From contig CADBWR010000001.1 in the NCBI GenBank assembly GCA_902798425.1, positions 1-64,000 on the forward strand: 64,000 nucleotides of DNA, in the 5' to 3' direction. Origin of the DNA: an uncultured Bacteroidales bacterium (GTDB lineage Bacteria; Bacteroidota; Bacteroidia; Bacteroidales; Bacteroidaceae). Positions within the stretch are counted from its first letter, which is position 1. Every line of letters starts with the position of its first letter. Positions 41,390 to 49,882 of the stretch are shown in pieces. Made by a program: the position numbers and the translations under genes. The notes below the pieces were generated by a model, which ran no database searches, was not told where the DNA came from, and was given only the letters and a program-made list of their open reading frames with translations.

Positions 41390-44059
41390 ATGAAAAAGTT
41401 GTTATCAATGCTGCTGTGCACTCTTGCAGTGCTGGCTGTCCAGGCTCAAGGTTGGAACGAGCAACAGTACAAACAGATTGAGCAAAGCATCCGAGAACCA
41501 CAGTTCGCTGCTCAGGAGTTCCCAATTACTAAGTATGGGGCTAAAGTGACAAATACAGCCAAGAAGAACCAGAAAGCTATTCAGAAGGCCATCGACACTT
41601 GTTCAAAGAAGGGTGGGGGACGCGTTATAGTTCCTGCTGGTCTTCATTTTCTGACGGGTTCCATCGAACTGAAAAACGGTGTGAATCTGGAAGTTCAGGA
41701 AAATGCAGTACTTGAATTTGTTTTTGACCCAACTCTCTATCCCATTGTTGAGACATCATGGGAGGGATTGGAATGCTTTAACCTCTCCCCATGCGTTTAT
41801 GCCTTTAATGCTAAGGATATTGCCATTACTGGTAAGGGCACTATTGACGGTGGTGGAAGCAACGACACATGGTGGCCTTGGAACGGCAATCCCCGTTTCG
41901 GTTGGAAAGAGGGTACAACAAGTCAGCGCGAAATGGGACGCCCACGCTTGCTCAAGGTCGGAGAGGATGGCATACCCATGTACAATGAGAAGGGGCAGCG
42001 CTCACCAGAGAGAATATTCACGGAGAAAGACCGTCTACGCCCTCAGTTGGTTAGCTTCAACAAGTGTGAAGGTATCCTGCTGCAGGATGTAACCTTGCTG
42101 CGCTCGCCTTTCTGGGTGATTCACCCGCTTCATTCAACCGATATTACCGTTCGCCGTGTGAAAATGATTAATGATGGACCTAATGGTGATGGTTGCGATC
42201 CAGAATGCTGCGACCGCGTACTCATAGAAGACTGCTTTTTTGATACTGGCGACGACTGTATAGCCATTAAGAGCGGCCGTAATCGTGACGGACGCGAGCG
42301 TAATATGCCATCAAAGAACATCATCATCCGCAATTGTGTGATGAAGAATGGTCATGGAGGCGTGGTGGTTGGTTCTGAGATTTCTGGTGGTTGCCAGAAC
42401 GTGTATGCCCACGACTGCGAGATGGATGCACCGGAACTGGAGCGTGTGCTGAGAATCAAAACGAACTCCTGCCGTGGTGGTGTGATAGAAAACATCAATA
42501 TGCGTAATATCAAGGTTGGCGTGTGCAAGGAGGCCATTCTCAAGATTAATACCGACTACGAGCCTAAAGAGGTTTGCTGTCGTGGTTTCTATCCAACGGT
42601 TCGCAATGTCTATATGGAGAATGTCACCAGTCAGAAGTCGAAATATGGCGTGATGATTGTTGGCTATGAGGCCGACTCACTCTCCTATACCATCAATCAT
42701 ATCAAGGTCAAAAACTGTAAGTTTGATGGTGTTTATGGCAAACCAGTATATCAGCAAGGCCTGGCAGAGGACGTGAGTTACGAAAACCTGATTATCAATG
42801 GCTCTTTGGTCTTGCAGGAAAAGCCATACAAGCACTACTCCGAGTGGATGACCTATTCCGAGATGCAGCGCACACCGCGCTCTTATCTGCTCGACTTCTC
42901 CAATAGTCCTAAGTGGAGCTATGTGATGGGTATTGAACTGGAGGGAATGCTCGACACCTATTTAAGATATGGTGGTGAGGACATTCGCCTCTACTGCCAG
43001 GAGTACACCGACACGATGATTCGTCGCGACGGCACCATCCGTAACTATGACATCAAGGAATACAACCTCGACAACATTCGTACAGGCCATTTCGTTACAC
43101 GCATGTACCAACAGTGGCCGGAGACTAAGAACCTTAAAGCCATGCAGTTGCTGATGACGCAGCTGATGAACCAGCCACGTACCAAGGCAGATAAGGTGTT
43201 TTGGCATAAGGCTATCTATGCTTATCAGGTGTGGCTCGATGGCATCTTCATGGGTCTGCCCTTCCGCTGTCTCACTGCACCGATTACGCAAAACCAGAAG
43301 CTGAAAGCCAAAAGCAAACAGCTAACAGCCACACAGATTTATGATGACGCTGTTGATCAGCTGAAGACAACCTATTATCGTACCCTTGACCCCAAGACCG
43401 GCTTGAACCGCCATGCTTATGACGAGACACGTAGCGCTTTTTGGGCAGACAAGGAGACGGGACTGTCACAGCACTGTTGGGCGCGTGCCCAGGGATGGTA
43501 TTCCATGGCACTCATCGAGGTGCTTGACGCCCTGCCCGAAGACTATGCCCGCCGTTCAGAGGTCATCGACCTGTTACGCAAGGACCTGGCTGCCATCGTC
43601 AAGTGGCAGGACAAGAAGACTTACGCATGGTATCAGGTGATGGACTCTCCGAATCAGAGTGGGAATTACTTGGAGGCGACAGCCACCAGCATGTTTGCCT
43701 ACGTGCTTCTCAAAGCCGCCCGCAAAGGCTATGTGGACAATGCGTATCGTGAGGCCGGCAAGCGTGCCTACGGAAGCATCATCAGAAATATGATACGCAC
43801 CAACAGCGATTGCACCATCTCGCTCACCAACTGCTGCTCTGTAGCAGGTCTTGGTCCTGCGGCTACCCCTGACGTGCAGGCTGCCATGAAGCAAATCAAC
43901 CCCAAGGGCGAGGTCAAGGAGAACCGCAAGCGCGACGGCTCCTACCAGTACTACCTCTCTGAGCCCATTCGCGACAACGACCCCAAGGGCATCGGCCCGT
44001 TCCTGTGGGCATCGTTGGAGATGGAACAATTAGGCTATACTACCGACAGCGAATACTAA
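41390..44059 (+). CDS. Secreted GH28-GH105 bifunctional pectinase
   Basis: An 889-residue exported enzyme with a signal peptide (MKKLLSMLLCTLAVLAVQAQ). Residues about 40-480 are a GH28 right-handed beta helix: FPITKYGAKVTNT start, NDGPNGDGCDPECC, FDTGDDCIAIKSGR with the catalytic Asp pair, and HGGVVVGSE. Residues about 520-885 form a GH105 unsaturated rhamnogalacturonyl/galacturonyl hydrolase: KAIYAYQVWLDGIFMGLPF, HCWARAQGWYSMALIEVLD and DSPNQSGNYLEATATSMFAY (shortened). One protein could thus cut polygalacturonan or rhamnogalacturonan and remove unsaturated ends made by lyases. The join carries an AGCCAAAAGCAAACAGC microsatellite (about 43300-43332). It precedes a PL1 lyase by 16 bases. Confidence 0.92.
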   Translation: MKKLLSMLLCTLAVLAVQAQGWNEQQYKQIEQSIREPQFAAQEFPITKYGAKVTNTAKKNQKAIQKAIDTCSKKGGGRVIVPAGLHFLTGSIELKNGVNLEVQENAVLEFVFDPTLYPIVETSWEGLECFNLSPCVYAFNAKDIAITGKGTIDGGGSNDTWWPWNGNPRFGWKEGTTSQREMGRPRLLKVGEDGIPMYNEKGQRSPERIFTEKDRLRPQLVSFNKCEGILLQDVTLLRSPFWVIHPLHSTDITVRRVKMINDGPNGDGCDPECCDRVLIEDCFFDTGDDCIAIKSGRNRDGRERNMPSKNIIIRNCVMKNGHGGVVVGSEISGGCQNVYAHDCEMDAPELERVLRIKTNSCRGGVIENINMRNIKVGVCKEAILKINTDYEPKEVCCRGFYPTVRNVYMENVTSQKSKYGVMIVGYEADSLSYTINHIKVKNCKFDGVYGKPVYQQGLAEDVSYENLIINGSLVLQEKPYKHYSEWMTYSEMQRTPRSYLLDFSNSPKWSYVMGIELEGMLDTYLRYGGEDIRLYCQEYTDTMIRRDGTIRNYDIKEYNLDNIRTGHFVTRMYQQWPETKNLKAMQLLMTQLMNQPRTKADKVFWHKAIYAYQVWLDGIFMGLPFRCLTAPITQNQKLKAKSKQLTATQIYDDAVDQLKTTYYRTLDPKTGLNRHAYDETRSAFWADKETGLSQHCWARAQGWYSMALIEVLDALPEDYARRSEVIDLLRKDLAAIVKWQDKKTYAWYQVMDSPNQSGNYLEATATSMFAYVLLKAARKGYVDNAYREAGKRAYGSIIRNMIRTNSDCTISLTNCCSVAGLGPAATPDVQAAMKQINPKGEVKENRKRDGSYQYYLSEPIRDNDPKGIGPFLWASLEMEQLGYTTDSEY

Positions 44060-44075
44060 ATAATGACACGACACT

Positions 44076-45809
44076 ATGAAGAAAATCATATTACTCTTTT
44101 CTATTTGTCTTTTCTGCCTCAGCACGATAGCTGAAGACATACCTGCCTTTCCTGGTGCTGAAGGTCACGGACGCTATGTGACTGGCGGACGCGGAGCCGC
44201 TAAGGTTGTCCATGTCAGAAATCTGAACGATAAGGGTACGGACTCTTTCCGTGCTGCGGTAAGTGGTAACGCCAAAAAGATTATCGTCTTTGATGTGGCT
44301 GGTGTCATTCCTTTGGCCAGCGATGTGATTATCGGCGCCAACACCACCATCCTCGGACAGACAGCCCCTGCTCCTGGTATAACGCTGCGGTATTACACGG
44401 TACGCCCAAATGGTGACAATATCATTATGCGCTTCATACGCGTACGCCGTGGTGAAGAGGTAAATGTCAACGATGGAGCTGATGCTACATGGTGCCGTGG
44501 CTTCACTGGAATGGTACTGGACCACTGTTCTTTCTCATGGAGCATTGATGAGATCGCCTCGTTCTACGACAATACTAATTTCACGATGCAATGGTGCACA
44601 TTGGGCGAGGCATTGGCTAATCCGGGTCACACTAAAGGAGAGCATAGCTATGGTGGTATTTGGGGAGGAAAAGGAGCCTCTTTCCACCATAATTACCTCT
44701 GCCATATGCAAAACCGTGTCCCTCGCTTCTGTGGTGCACGCTATGCTGACGAATACGCAAAATACGACAAAACCATGTATGAGAACGCTATCCAAGCCGA
44801 ACAAGTTGACTTCCGCAACTGCGTAATGTTTAACTGGGGCAATGGCAATGGTTGTTATGGCGGTACTGGAGGTGGCAATATCAACATCGTAAACAACTAT
44901 TACAAGGCTGGGCCTGCTACATACAACAAGACACGTGTCACACAAGTATCGGTAGCCACTTCCGATAATGCTAAAGGTTCTCCCTATATGGGCTATTGTG
45001 CACGCTACTATATTAATGGAAACTATGTTACTGCAGCAGAGAATAATGCACAGAACTACGACTGGAAGGGAGTTATCTACGATAACGGTACATTCACCAT
45101 TAATGGCGAAAAGTATTGTGCTGATGCTGACCATTTATATGGTGCAGATGTTACCTACCAGAAGAATAGCAGTGGCACCGATTGCGTTCGACTCAAACTC
45201 GACTCTCCTGTTGAAACAGGTGATGTCACCACACATACCGCACAGGTGGCATACGAAAAAGTCTTGGCTTATGCAGGTGCTTCGTTGTTTCGTGATGCAG
45301 TAGATGAACGTTACATGAAGGAGGCTGCCAACGGCACAACGACATACATAGGCAGCGCAACAAAAACAGGTGACGGAAAAGCTATTACCCATCGTCCTGG
45401 TATCATTGATTTCGTAAGAGACCAAGGAGAATATAAGTTAGAGAGTACGCAACATCCCGATGGTTTTGATACAGACAATGATGGTATTCCCAATGCCTGG
45501 GAGACAGCTAATGGCCTGAATCCTAACGATGAAAAAGATGGACTTGCATATACGTTGGATTCTAAAGGGTGGTATACTAACATTGAGGTCTACGCCAATT
45601 CGCTTGTTGAAAACATTATGAAGGCAGGCAATGCTGATGGAACAAGCAACTTCACAGAGTACTATCCAACATGGAAGTCACCAACGACCATCAACTCAAT
45701 TAAGATTGATGCTGGTAAATCTGGCGTCTGTTTCAATCTGGCAGGTCAGAAGGTTAGCGACAGCTATCGTGGCATAATCGTTGAGAACGGCAAAAAGATA
45801 TTTCGCTAA
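44076..45809 (+). CDS. Secreted PL1-family pectate lyase with C-terminal sorting tail
   Basis: Exported lyase of 577 residues: signal MKKIILLFSICLFCLSTIAE, then FPGAEGHGRYVTGGRGAAKVVHV and SFRAAV, typical of PL1 pectate lyases, with DHCSFSWSIDE, QWCTLGEAL and HNYLCHMQNRVPRF carrying probable Ca-binding and catalytic Arg residues. Near 465-480 DTDNDGIPNAWE is a thrombospondin type 3-like Ca motif common in PL1 enzymes of this group. The last 35 residues (FNLAGQKVSDSYRGIIVENG, then KKIFR) match the C-terminal tail common on Prevotella exported proteins and probably direct type IX secretion. Forms a pectin operon with the GH28-GH105 gene. Confidence 0.92.
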   Translation: MKKIILLFSICLFCLSTIAEDIPAFPGAEGHGRYVTGGRGAAKVVHVRNLNDKGTDSFRAAVSGNAKKIIVFDVAGVIPLASDVIIGANTTILGQTAPAPGITLRYYTVRPNGDNIIMRFIRVRRGEEVNVNDGADATWCRGFTGMVLDHCSFSWSIDEIASFYDNTNFTMQWCTLGEALANPGHTKGEHSYGGIWGGKGASFHHNYLCHMQNRVPRFCGARYADEYAKYDKTMYENAIQAEQVDFRNCVMFNWGNGNGCYGGTGGGNINIVNNYYKAGPATYNKTRVTQVSVATSDNAKGSPYMGYCARYYINGNYVTAAENNAQNYDWKGVIYDNGTFTINGEKYCADADHLYGADVTYQKNSSGTDCVRLKLDSPVETGDVTTHTAQVAYEKVLAYAGASLFRDAVDERYMKEAANGTTTYIGSATKTGDGKAITHRPGIIDFVRDQGEYKLESTQHPDGFDTDNDGIPNAWETANGLNPNDEKDGLAYTLDSKGWYTNIEVYANSLVENIMKAGNADGTSNFTEYYPTWKSPTTINSIKIDAGKSGVCFNLAGQKVSDSYRGIIVENGKKIFR

Positions 45810-45833
45810 ACCAGCAAAAAAAGTAGAATTTCT

Positions 45834-45863
45834 TTTGTTTTACTCTTTTTTTTAGTACTTTTG
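45834..45863 (+). promoter_or_regulatory. Promoter of kinase-RapZ fusion gene, near-leaderless
   Basis: TTTG (45834-45837), 18 bases, TACTTTTG (45856-45863). The ATG at 45872 is only eight bases beyond the box, leaving an untranslated leader of a few bases at most. Confidence 0.75.
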
Positions 45864-45871
45864 CCAACAAT

Positions 45872-47401
45872 ATGCAGAAATTACTGGAACTATATAAGAA
45901 ATGGAGTGGTGCAGAGCCTCAGCAAACAGAGAAGTTGGCTGGTGCTGGCAGCAATCGTGAGTATTATCGTCTGACAGCTGCCGATGGCACATCGGTAGTG
46001 GGATGTGTTGGTACCAGTCGTGACGAGAATCATGCCTTTGTCTATCTGGCAAAGCACTTTGCCAAACGTCAGTTGCCAGTACCTCAGGTGCTGGCTGCTT
46101 CTGATGACGAATTGCGCTATCTGCAGACCGACTTAGGTACTGTGTCGCTGTTTGATGCCATCCGTGGCGGACGTGAGGCAGGTGGTCGTTATACACTGAA
46201 AGAGCAGGAACTGTTGAAACGCACCATCCGTCAGTTGCCTAATATCCAGTTACGTGGAGCCCGTGAGTTGGATTTTACCAACTGCTACCCACAACCGGAG
46301 TTCGATACCAATTCCGTGCTTTTTGACCTCAATTATTTCAAATACTGTTTCCTTAAAGCTACAGAACTTGACTTCCATGAACTCAAGTTAGAGGCTGATT
46401 TCCGATTGTTAGCCAAGGACTTGACGGAGGCTGACGACGAGCAGTGCTTCCTTTATCGTGACTTCCAAGCCCGCAATGTAATGCTGACCAACAATCAAGA
46501 ACCCTACTTCATCGATTTCCAGGGTGGTCGTCGTGGTCCTTATTACTACGATTTGGCTTCTTTCCTATGGCAAGCTAGTGCTAAATATCCGCATAAATTA
46601 CGTCGTGAGCTGGTCTACGAGTATTACAACGCCTTGAAACAGTATACCGAGGTACCCACTCCTCACCGTTTCGTAGAGCGTCTGAGCCTCTTTGTACTGT
46701 TCCGCCAGTTGCAGGTGCTGGGTGCTTATGGCTTCCGTGGCTATTTCGAGCGCAAGGCTCACTTTATCGAGTCCATACCTCCTGCTATTCAGAACATCCG
46801 CGAGTTGCTTGACGAGCGTGACTTCCCCTATCCCTATCTGACAGACATTCTGTCACACCTGACAGAGCTGCCTCGTTTCCAGTATGTAGAGGCAACAGCC
46901 AGTCGTGCGGATGGTTATAAGACAACAAGTCTTAACCCCTATAAGCCCCACCCACAGGATGGTCCTGCCACATTCTCCAAGTACGATGCGCAGGGTCCGC
47001 TGGTGGTACGTGTCTTTAGCTTCTCTTATACCAAAGGTATACCAGAGGACGAGAGTGGCAATGGTGGTGGCTATGTTTTCGACTGTCGTTCGACGCACAA
47101 CCCAGGTCGTTATGAGCCATATAAGCAACTGACGGGCCTTGACGAACCTGTTATCCGCTTCTTAGAGGACGATGGCGAGATACTGACGTTCCTTGACAGT
47201 GTCTATAAGTTAGCTGATGCCCATGTGCGCCGCTATATCCAGCGTGGCTTTACGTCGTTGATGTTCTGTTTTGGCTGTACTGGCGGACAGCACCGCTCTG
47301 TCTATAGTGCTCAGCACTTGGCCGAGCATATCCATGAGAAGTTTGGCATAGAGGTGCGCATCTGTCATCGTGAACAAAAAATTACCCAGACACTTAAATA
47401 G
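45872..47401 (+). CDS. AmgK-like sugar kinase fused to RapZ C-terminal domain
   Basis: A 509-residue fusion. Residues about 15-335 are an aminoglycoside-phosphotransferase-fold kinase: GAGSNREYYRL at the nucleotide loop, catalytic Asp 197 in CFLYRDFQARNVML and metal Asp 215 in FIDFQGGRRGPYYYDLASFL, the pattern of cell-wall sugar kinase AmgK (MurNAc/GlcNAc 1-kinase). Residues about 377-500 match the C-terminal domain of RapZ: FSFSYTKGIP, YVFDCRSTHNPGR and FCFGCTGGQHRSVYSAQHLAEHI. In E. coli that domain binds glucosamine-6-phosphate and RNA; the RapZ N-terminal kinase is replaced here. A MurU-like gene lies at 54228-54980. Proposed: MurNAc salvage enzyme with a built-in amino-sugar sensor (inference). 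Confidence 0.85.
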   Translation: MQKLLELYKKWSGAEPQQTEKLAGAGSNREYYRLTAADGTSVVGCVGTSRDENHAFVYLAKHFAKRQLPVPQVLAASDDELRYLQTDLGTVSLFDAIRGGREAGGRYTLKEQELLKRTIRQLPNIQLRGARELDFTNCYPQPEFDTNSVLFDLNYFKYCFLKATELDFHELKLEADFRLLAKDLTEADDEQCFLYRDFQARNVMLTNNQEPYFIDFQGGRRGPYYYDLASFLWQASAKYPHKLRRELVYEYYNALKQYTEVPTPHRFVERLSLFVLFRQLQVLGAYGFRGYFERKAHFIESIPPAIQNIRELLDERDFPYPYLTDILSHLTELPRFQYVEATASRADGYKTTSLNPYKPHPQDGPATFSKYDAQGPLVVRVFSFSYTKGIPEDESGNGGGYVFDCRSTHNPGRYEPYKQLTGLDEPVIRFLEDDGEILTFLDSVYKLADAHVRRYIQRGFTSLMFCFGCTGGQHRSVYSAQHLAEHIHEKFGIEVRICHREQKITQTLK

Positions 47402-47414
47402 TAGTCTGGGTAAT
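47381..47414. terminator. Terminator overlapping the 3' end of the fusion gene
   Basis: ATTACCCAGAC (47381-47391, last codons of the kinase-RapZ gene) pairs perfectly with GTCTGGGTAAT (47404-47414). A pyrimidine-rich run follows on the + strand, and on the minus strand the stem is followed by a T6 run, so it also serves the convergent CotH gene ending at 47433. Confidence 0.85.
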
Positions 47415-47432
47415 CTTTCTTTCTGTTTCCTT

Positions 47433-49799
47433 TTACCGAATAACAATCTTTTTCCCGTTCTGTATATATATCCTGCCAGCCTGCGGGGTAGATACCTTGT
47501 TGCCCACCAGGTCGTAGAGCTGGCTGTTGGCTGTTGGCCTTTGGCTGTTAGCTACTTCCTCAATGCCACTGGCATTGCTGATGATGGGTGTAATAACAGT
47601 GGAACTGGAAGGCATCTGCAGCGTTAGTTCGCTACCCTGAACCTCCTTGTTGGCGCCGCCGACAATCTTCCACCCCGTAACCATCTTGCCTTCCTCGTTG
47701 GCTGTGGCGCTGAGGGTGATGGTGCGCCCAGCATAGTATTTGCCGTCAAACACGTTGCCAGCCAACTTGATGCCGTTGAAGGTCAGCGTCACGTCGCTCA
47801 GATTGACCTTGTTGACGGTCAGCACGGTAGGATTACCCCAGCTGTAGTAGTCGGCCAACTGCTGATAGAAGTAGTTGGTGCGCTTGTTGAGCCAGTTGCG
47901 GGCATTGTTGAGCTCTTCGTCGTAGTTGGGCCACCAGCGGTTAATGAGTTCACGGTGGTAGGGATATTCCGTCTTGATGAGGTAGTACATCTCGTCCCAT
48001 ACGGCACGCGTACCTTTCTCATTGAGGAAGTCGCCCATATAGATGGCTGCCCTGTCCAGGAATTCACGCTTGAAGTCGGCGTCCTCCATCAGTCGGCGGA
48101 ACAGACGGGTAGCCTCGTAGGTGTTGGCCCAATTTCTGCTGGAGTCGTAGGCGTTGTCGTACATCCACCGAACGGTGTTGTAGTCGGGCGCAGAACCGTA
48201 GAGTCCCAGTCCGAAGTCGGTATCCTTGGTAATCCAGCGCCATTTGCCCCCTTCTGCTTGTGGGCGCCAGATGACGTTGTTGTTGCCTGGGAAGTCCTGA
48301 TTGTTGAAATACATATTCTCTACCATCAGGTTGATATATTCCTGCCAGTCCATCCATTCAGCATATTCTGCCAAGGTATGTCCGTGTTCGTTGTAGAATG
48401 CCTTGAAGGCTTGATAGTTGTCCATGGTGCCCTCTTTCAGTTCCCAGTCGTTCTCTATCATGTCGATATCCTCCAATCCGTCATAGTTGGTGTAGATATT
48501 GTCTTCGTTGGAACGCTCACGGATGTTGAGCATACCTTTATACTCACCATTGATATAAACGATGGCGGGGCGCCAAGCCTGCCAGTCTAAGTCGACATGC
48601 TGAGCCATCGTACGCTGAATGATGGCATCGCGCATATAGAGGTAGTCGAAGTCGTTGCCCGCATTGCGCAGCATGAAACTCTTGAAGTCCTTCAGACCGG
48701 GCTTCTGGTCGGGAAAGAATTCGTAGTTGAAACGCTTCTCGCCAAAGCGTTTGTTGGCATAGATGGCCAGCGACTTTCTGACTGAGCTACGAGTAGCACC
48801 GCCACAGATGCGCATTTCGCCCAACTGGTTGATGACGCTCTCTTCGCCTGACGTCTCGAAGAACTCGATGTTCATTGGGCGCCGCCAGTCGTATTCATAG
48901 TTTTTCTTGACATTGTTATAGGTACCGTCTACGTAGATGCCAATCTTTGCATCGTTCAGATATTTGTTGTCTGTTATGATACTTACTATGGGCAATGTCA
49001 GTGCACGATTGGTGGGGAAGAAGATGTATGAGTGACAGGTAGAGCGGGGTGACAGATAACCATCGCAGAACAGCTTGGCACGAATGGTCTTGGTGCTGTT
49101 GAAGGATAGTGGTGCCGTATATTTCTGACTCATCTCCGTAGGTTCCTGGCCATTGAGGGTATAGCGAATAACTGTTCCTTCTGGCATTCCTTCTGGTATG
49201 GAGAGTATCAGTTGAACCATCTGGCTGTTTTTAAAGACCTGTCCTTTCTGGCTGAATACTGGAGCATCCAGTACTTTCTTGTACGTTGTACCACAGTTTG
49301 CCTTGTCGGGTGTGGGTATAGCTTGATAGCCCCATTCCTCTGCACCGTCAGTCTTTCGTCCGTATGCGATGTTGGGCGCAGGTTGTTTGGCCATTCCTTC
49401 CAGCTGATCTACTACCTCACTGCCTTTGAAAAGGTAAAGTGCACCATCTTTGCCCGACTCCAGACGGAAATTCGTGTGCATTGCAGAGACACCATCGTCT
49501 TCGCCAGCCTTGTCGCAGTAGATGACAACGTAACCTTTGGCGGCTACCGTCTTGTTGGGCAGTTGCCAGGCCTTGCTGACCTTGTTCTTGGTGCCAATCT
49601 TATAGTCTTGCAGATTGATGGCTGCATCTGTCGGATTATACAACTCCACCCAAGAGTCAGGAAAATCGTTCAAGTCGTCCATGATACAGTCCACATTCGA
49701 CTGCATCAGTTCGTTAATGACTAATGTTGTGTTGTTGCCTGCATGCGTTATGGCAGCAGTACCCAACAGCAAGGTTAATAGTAGTGTCTTTGGTTTCAT
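47433..49799 (-). CDS. Secreted LTD-CotH kinase-like protein (copy 1)
   Basis: Exported protein of 788 residues, paralogous to its upstream neighbour. After a signal peptide comes a lamin-tail domain (about 25-150: LVINELMQSNVDCIMDD, PDSWVELYNPTD), then a chitobiase-type domain (about 185-260, IRYTLNGQEPTEMSQKYTAP), then a CotH domain (about 275-680). The CotH kinase landmarks are present: FPGNNNVIWR near 502 and ITKDTDFGLGLYG near 523, with the probable metal Asp. The last 25 residues (LYDLVGNKVSTPQAGRIYIQ, NGKKIVIR) are a type IX sorting-like tail. CotH proteins phosphorylate spore-coat proteins in Bacillus; the target here is unknown. An AGCCAACAGCC repeat encodes the linker before the tail. 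Confidence 0.88.
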   Translation of the reverse strand: MKPKTLLLTLLLGTAAITHAGNNTTLVINELMQSNVDCIMDDLNDFPDSWVELYNPTDAAINLQDYKIGTKNKVSKAWQLPNKTVAAKGYVVIYCDKAGEDDGVSAMHTNFRLESGKDGALYLFKGSEVVDQLEGMAKQPAPNIAYGRKTDGAEEWGYQAIPTPDKANCGTTYKKVLDAPVFSQKGQVFKNSQMVQLILSIPEGMPEGTVIRYTLNGQEPTEMSQKYTAPLSFNSTKTIRAKLFCDGYLSPRSTCHSYIFFPTNRALTLPIVSIITDNKYLNDAKIGIYVDGTYNNVKKNYEYDWRRPMNIEFFETSGEESVINQLGEMRICGGATRSSVRKSLAIYANKRFGEKRFNYEFFPDQKPGLKDFKSFMLRNAGNDFDYLYMRDAIIQRTMAQHVDLDWQAWRPAIVYINGEYKGMLNIRERSNEDNIYTNYDGLEDIDMIENDWELKEGTMDNYQAFKAFYNEHGHTLAEYAEWMDWQEYINLMVENMYFNNQDFPGNNNVIWRPQAEGGKWRWITKDTDFGLGLYGSAPDYNTVRWMYDNAYDSSRNWANTYEATRLFRRLMEDADFKREFLDRAAIYMGDFLNEKGTRAVWDEMYYLIKTEYPYHRELINRWWPNYDEELNNARNWLNKRTNYFYQQLADYYSWGNPTVLTVNKVNLSDVTLTFNGIKLAGNVFDGKYYAGRTITLSATANEEGKMVTGWKIVGGANKEVQGSELTLQMPSSSTVITPIISNASGIEEVANSQRPTANSQLYDLVGNKVSTPQAGRIYIQNGKKIVIR

Positions 49800-49803
49800 G
49801 CTG

Positions 49804-49811
49804 CAAAGATA
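49804..49811 (-). promoter_or_regulatory. -7 box of CotH copy 1, probably leaderless
   Basis: Minus strand TATCTTTG (forward CAAAGATA) is separated from the ATG at 49799 by only four bases (GCAG on the coding strand side). Transcription would start at or next to the start codon. Confidence 0.65.
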
Positions 49812-49847
49812 CGAAATAATTGTAAAAGGCCAAAGAAAAAGGAAGGA

Positions 49848-49882
49848 GAAGATTACCTGGTGCTTATTGCCAGGTAATCTTC
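49848..49882 (-). terminator. Terminator overlapping the 3' end of CotH copy 2
   Basis: GAAGATTACCTGG (49848-49860) and CCAGGTAATCTTC (49870-49882) form a perfect 13-bp stem; the right arm encodes the last residues of CotH copy 2 and the loop holds its stop. The minus-strand downstream side is T-rich. Confidence 0.85.
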
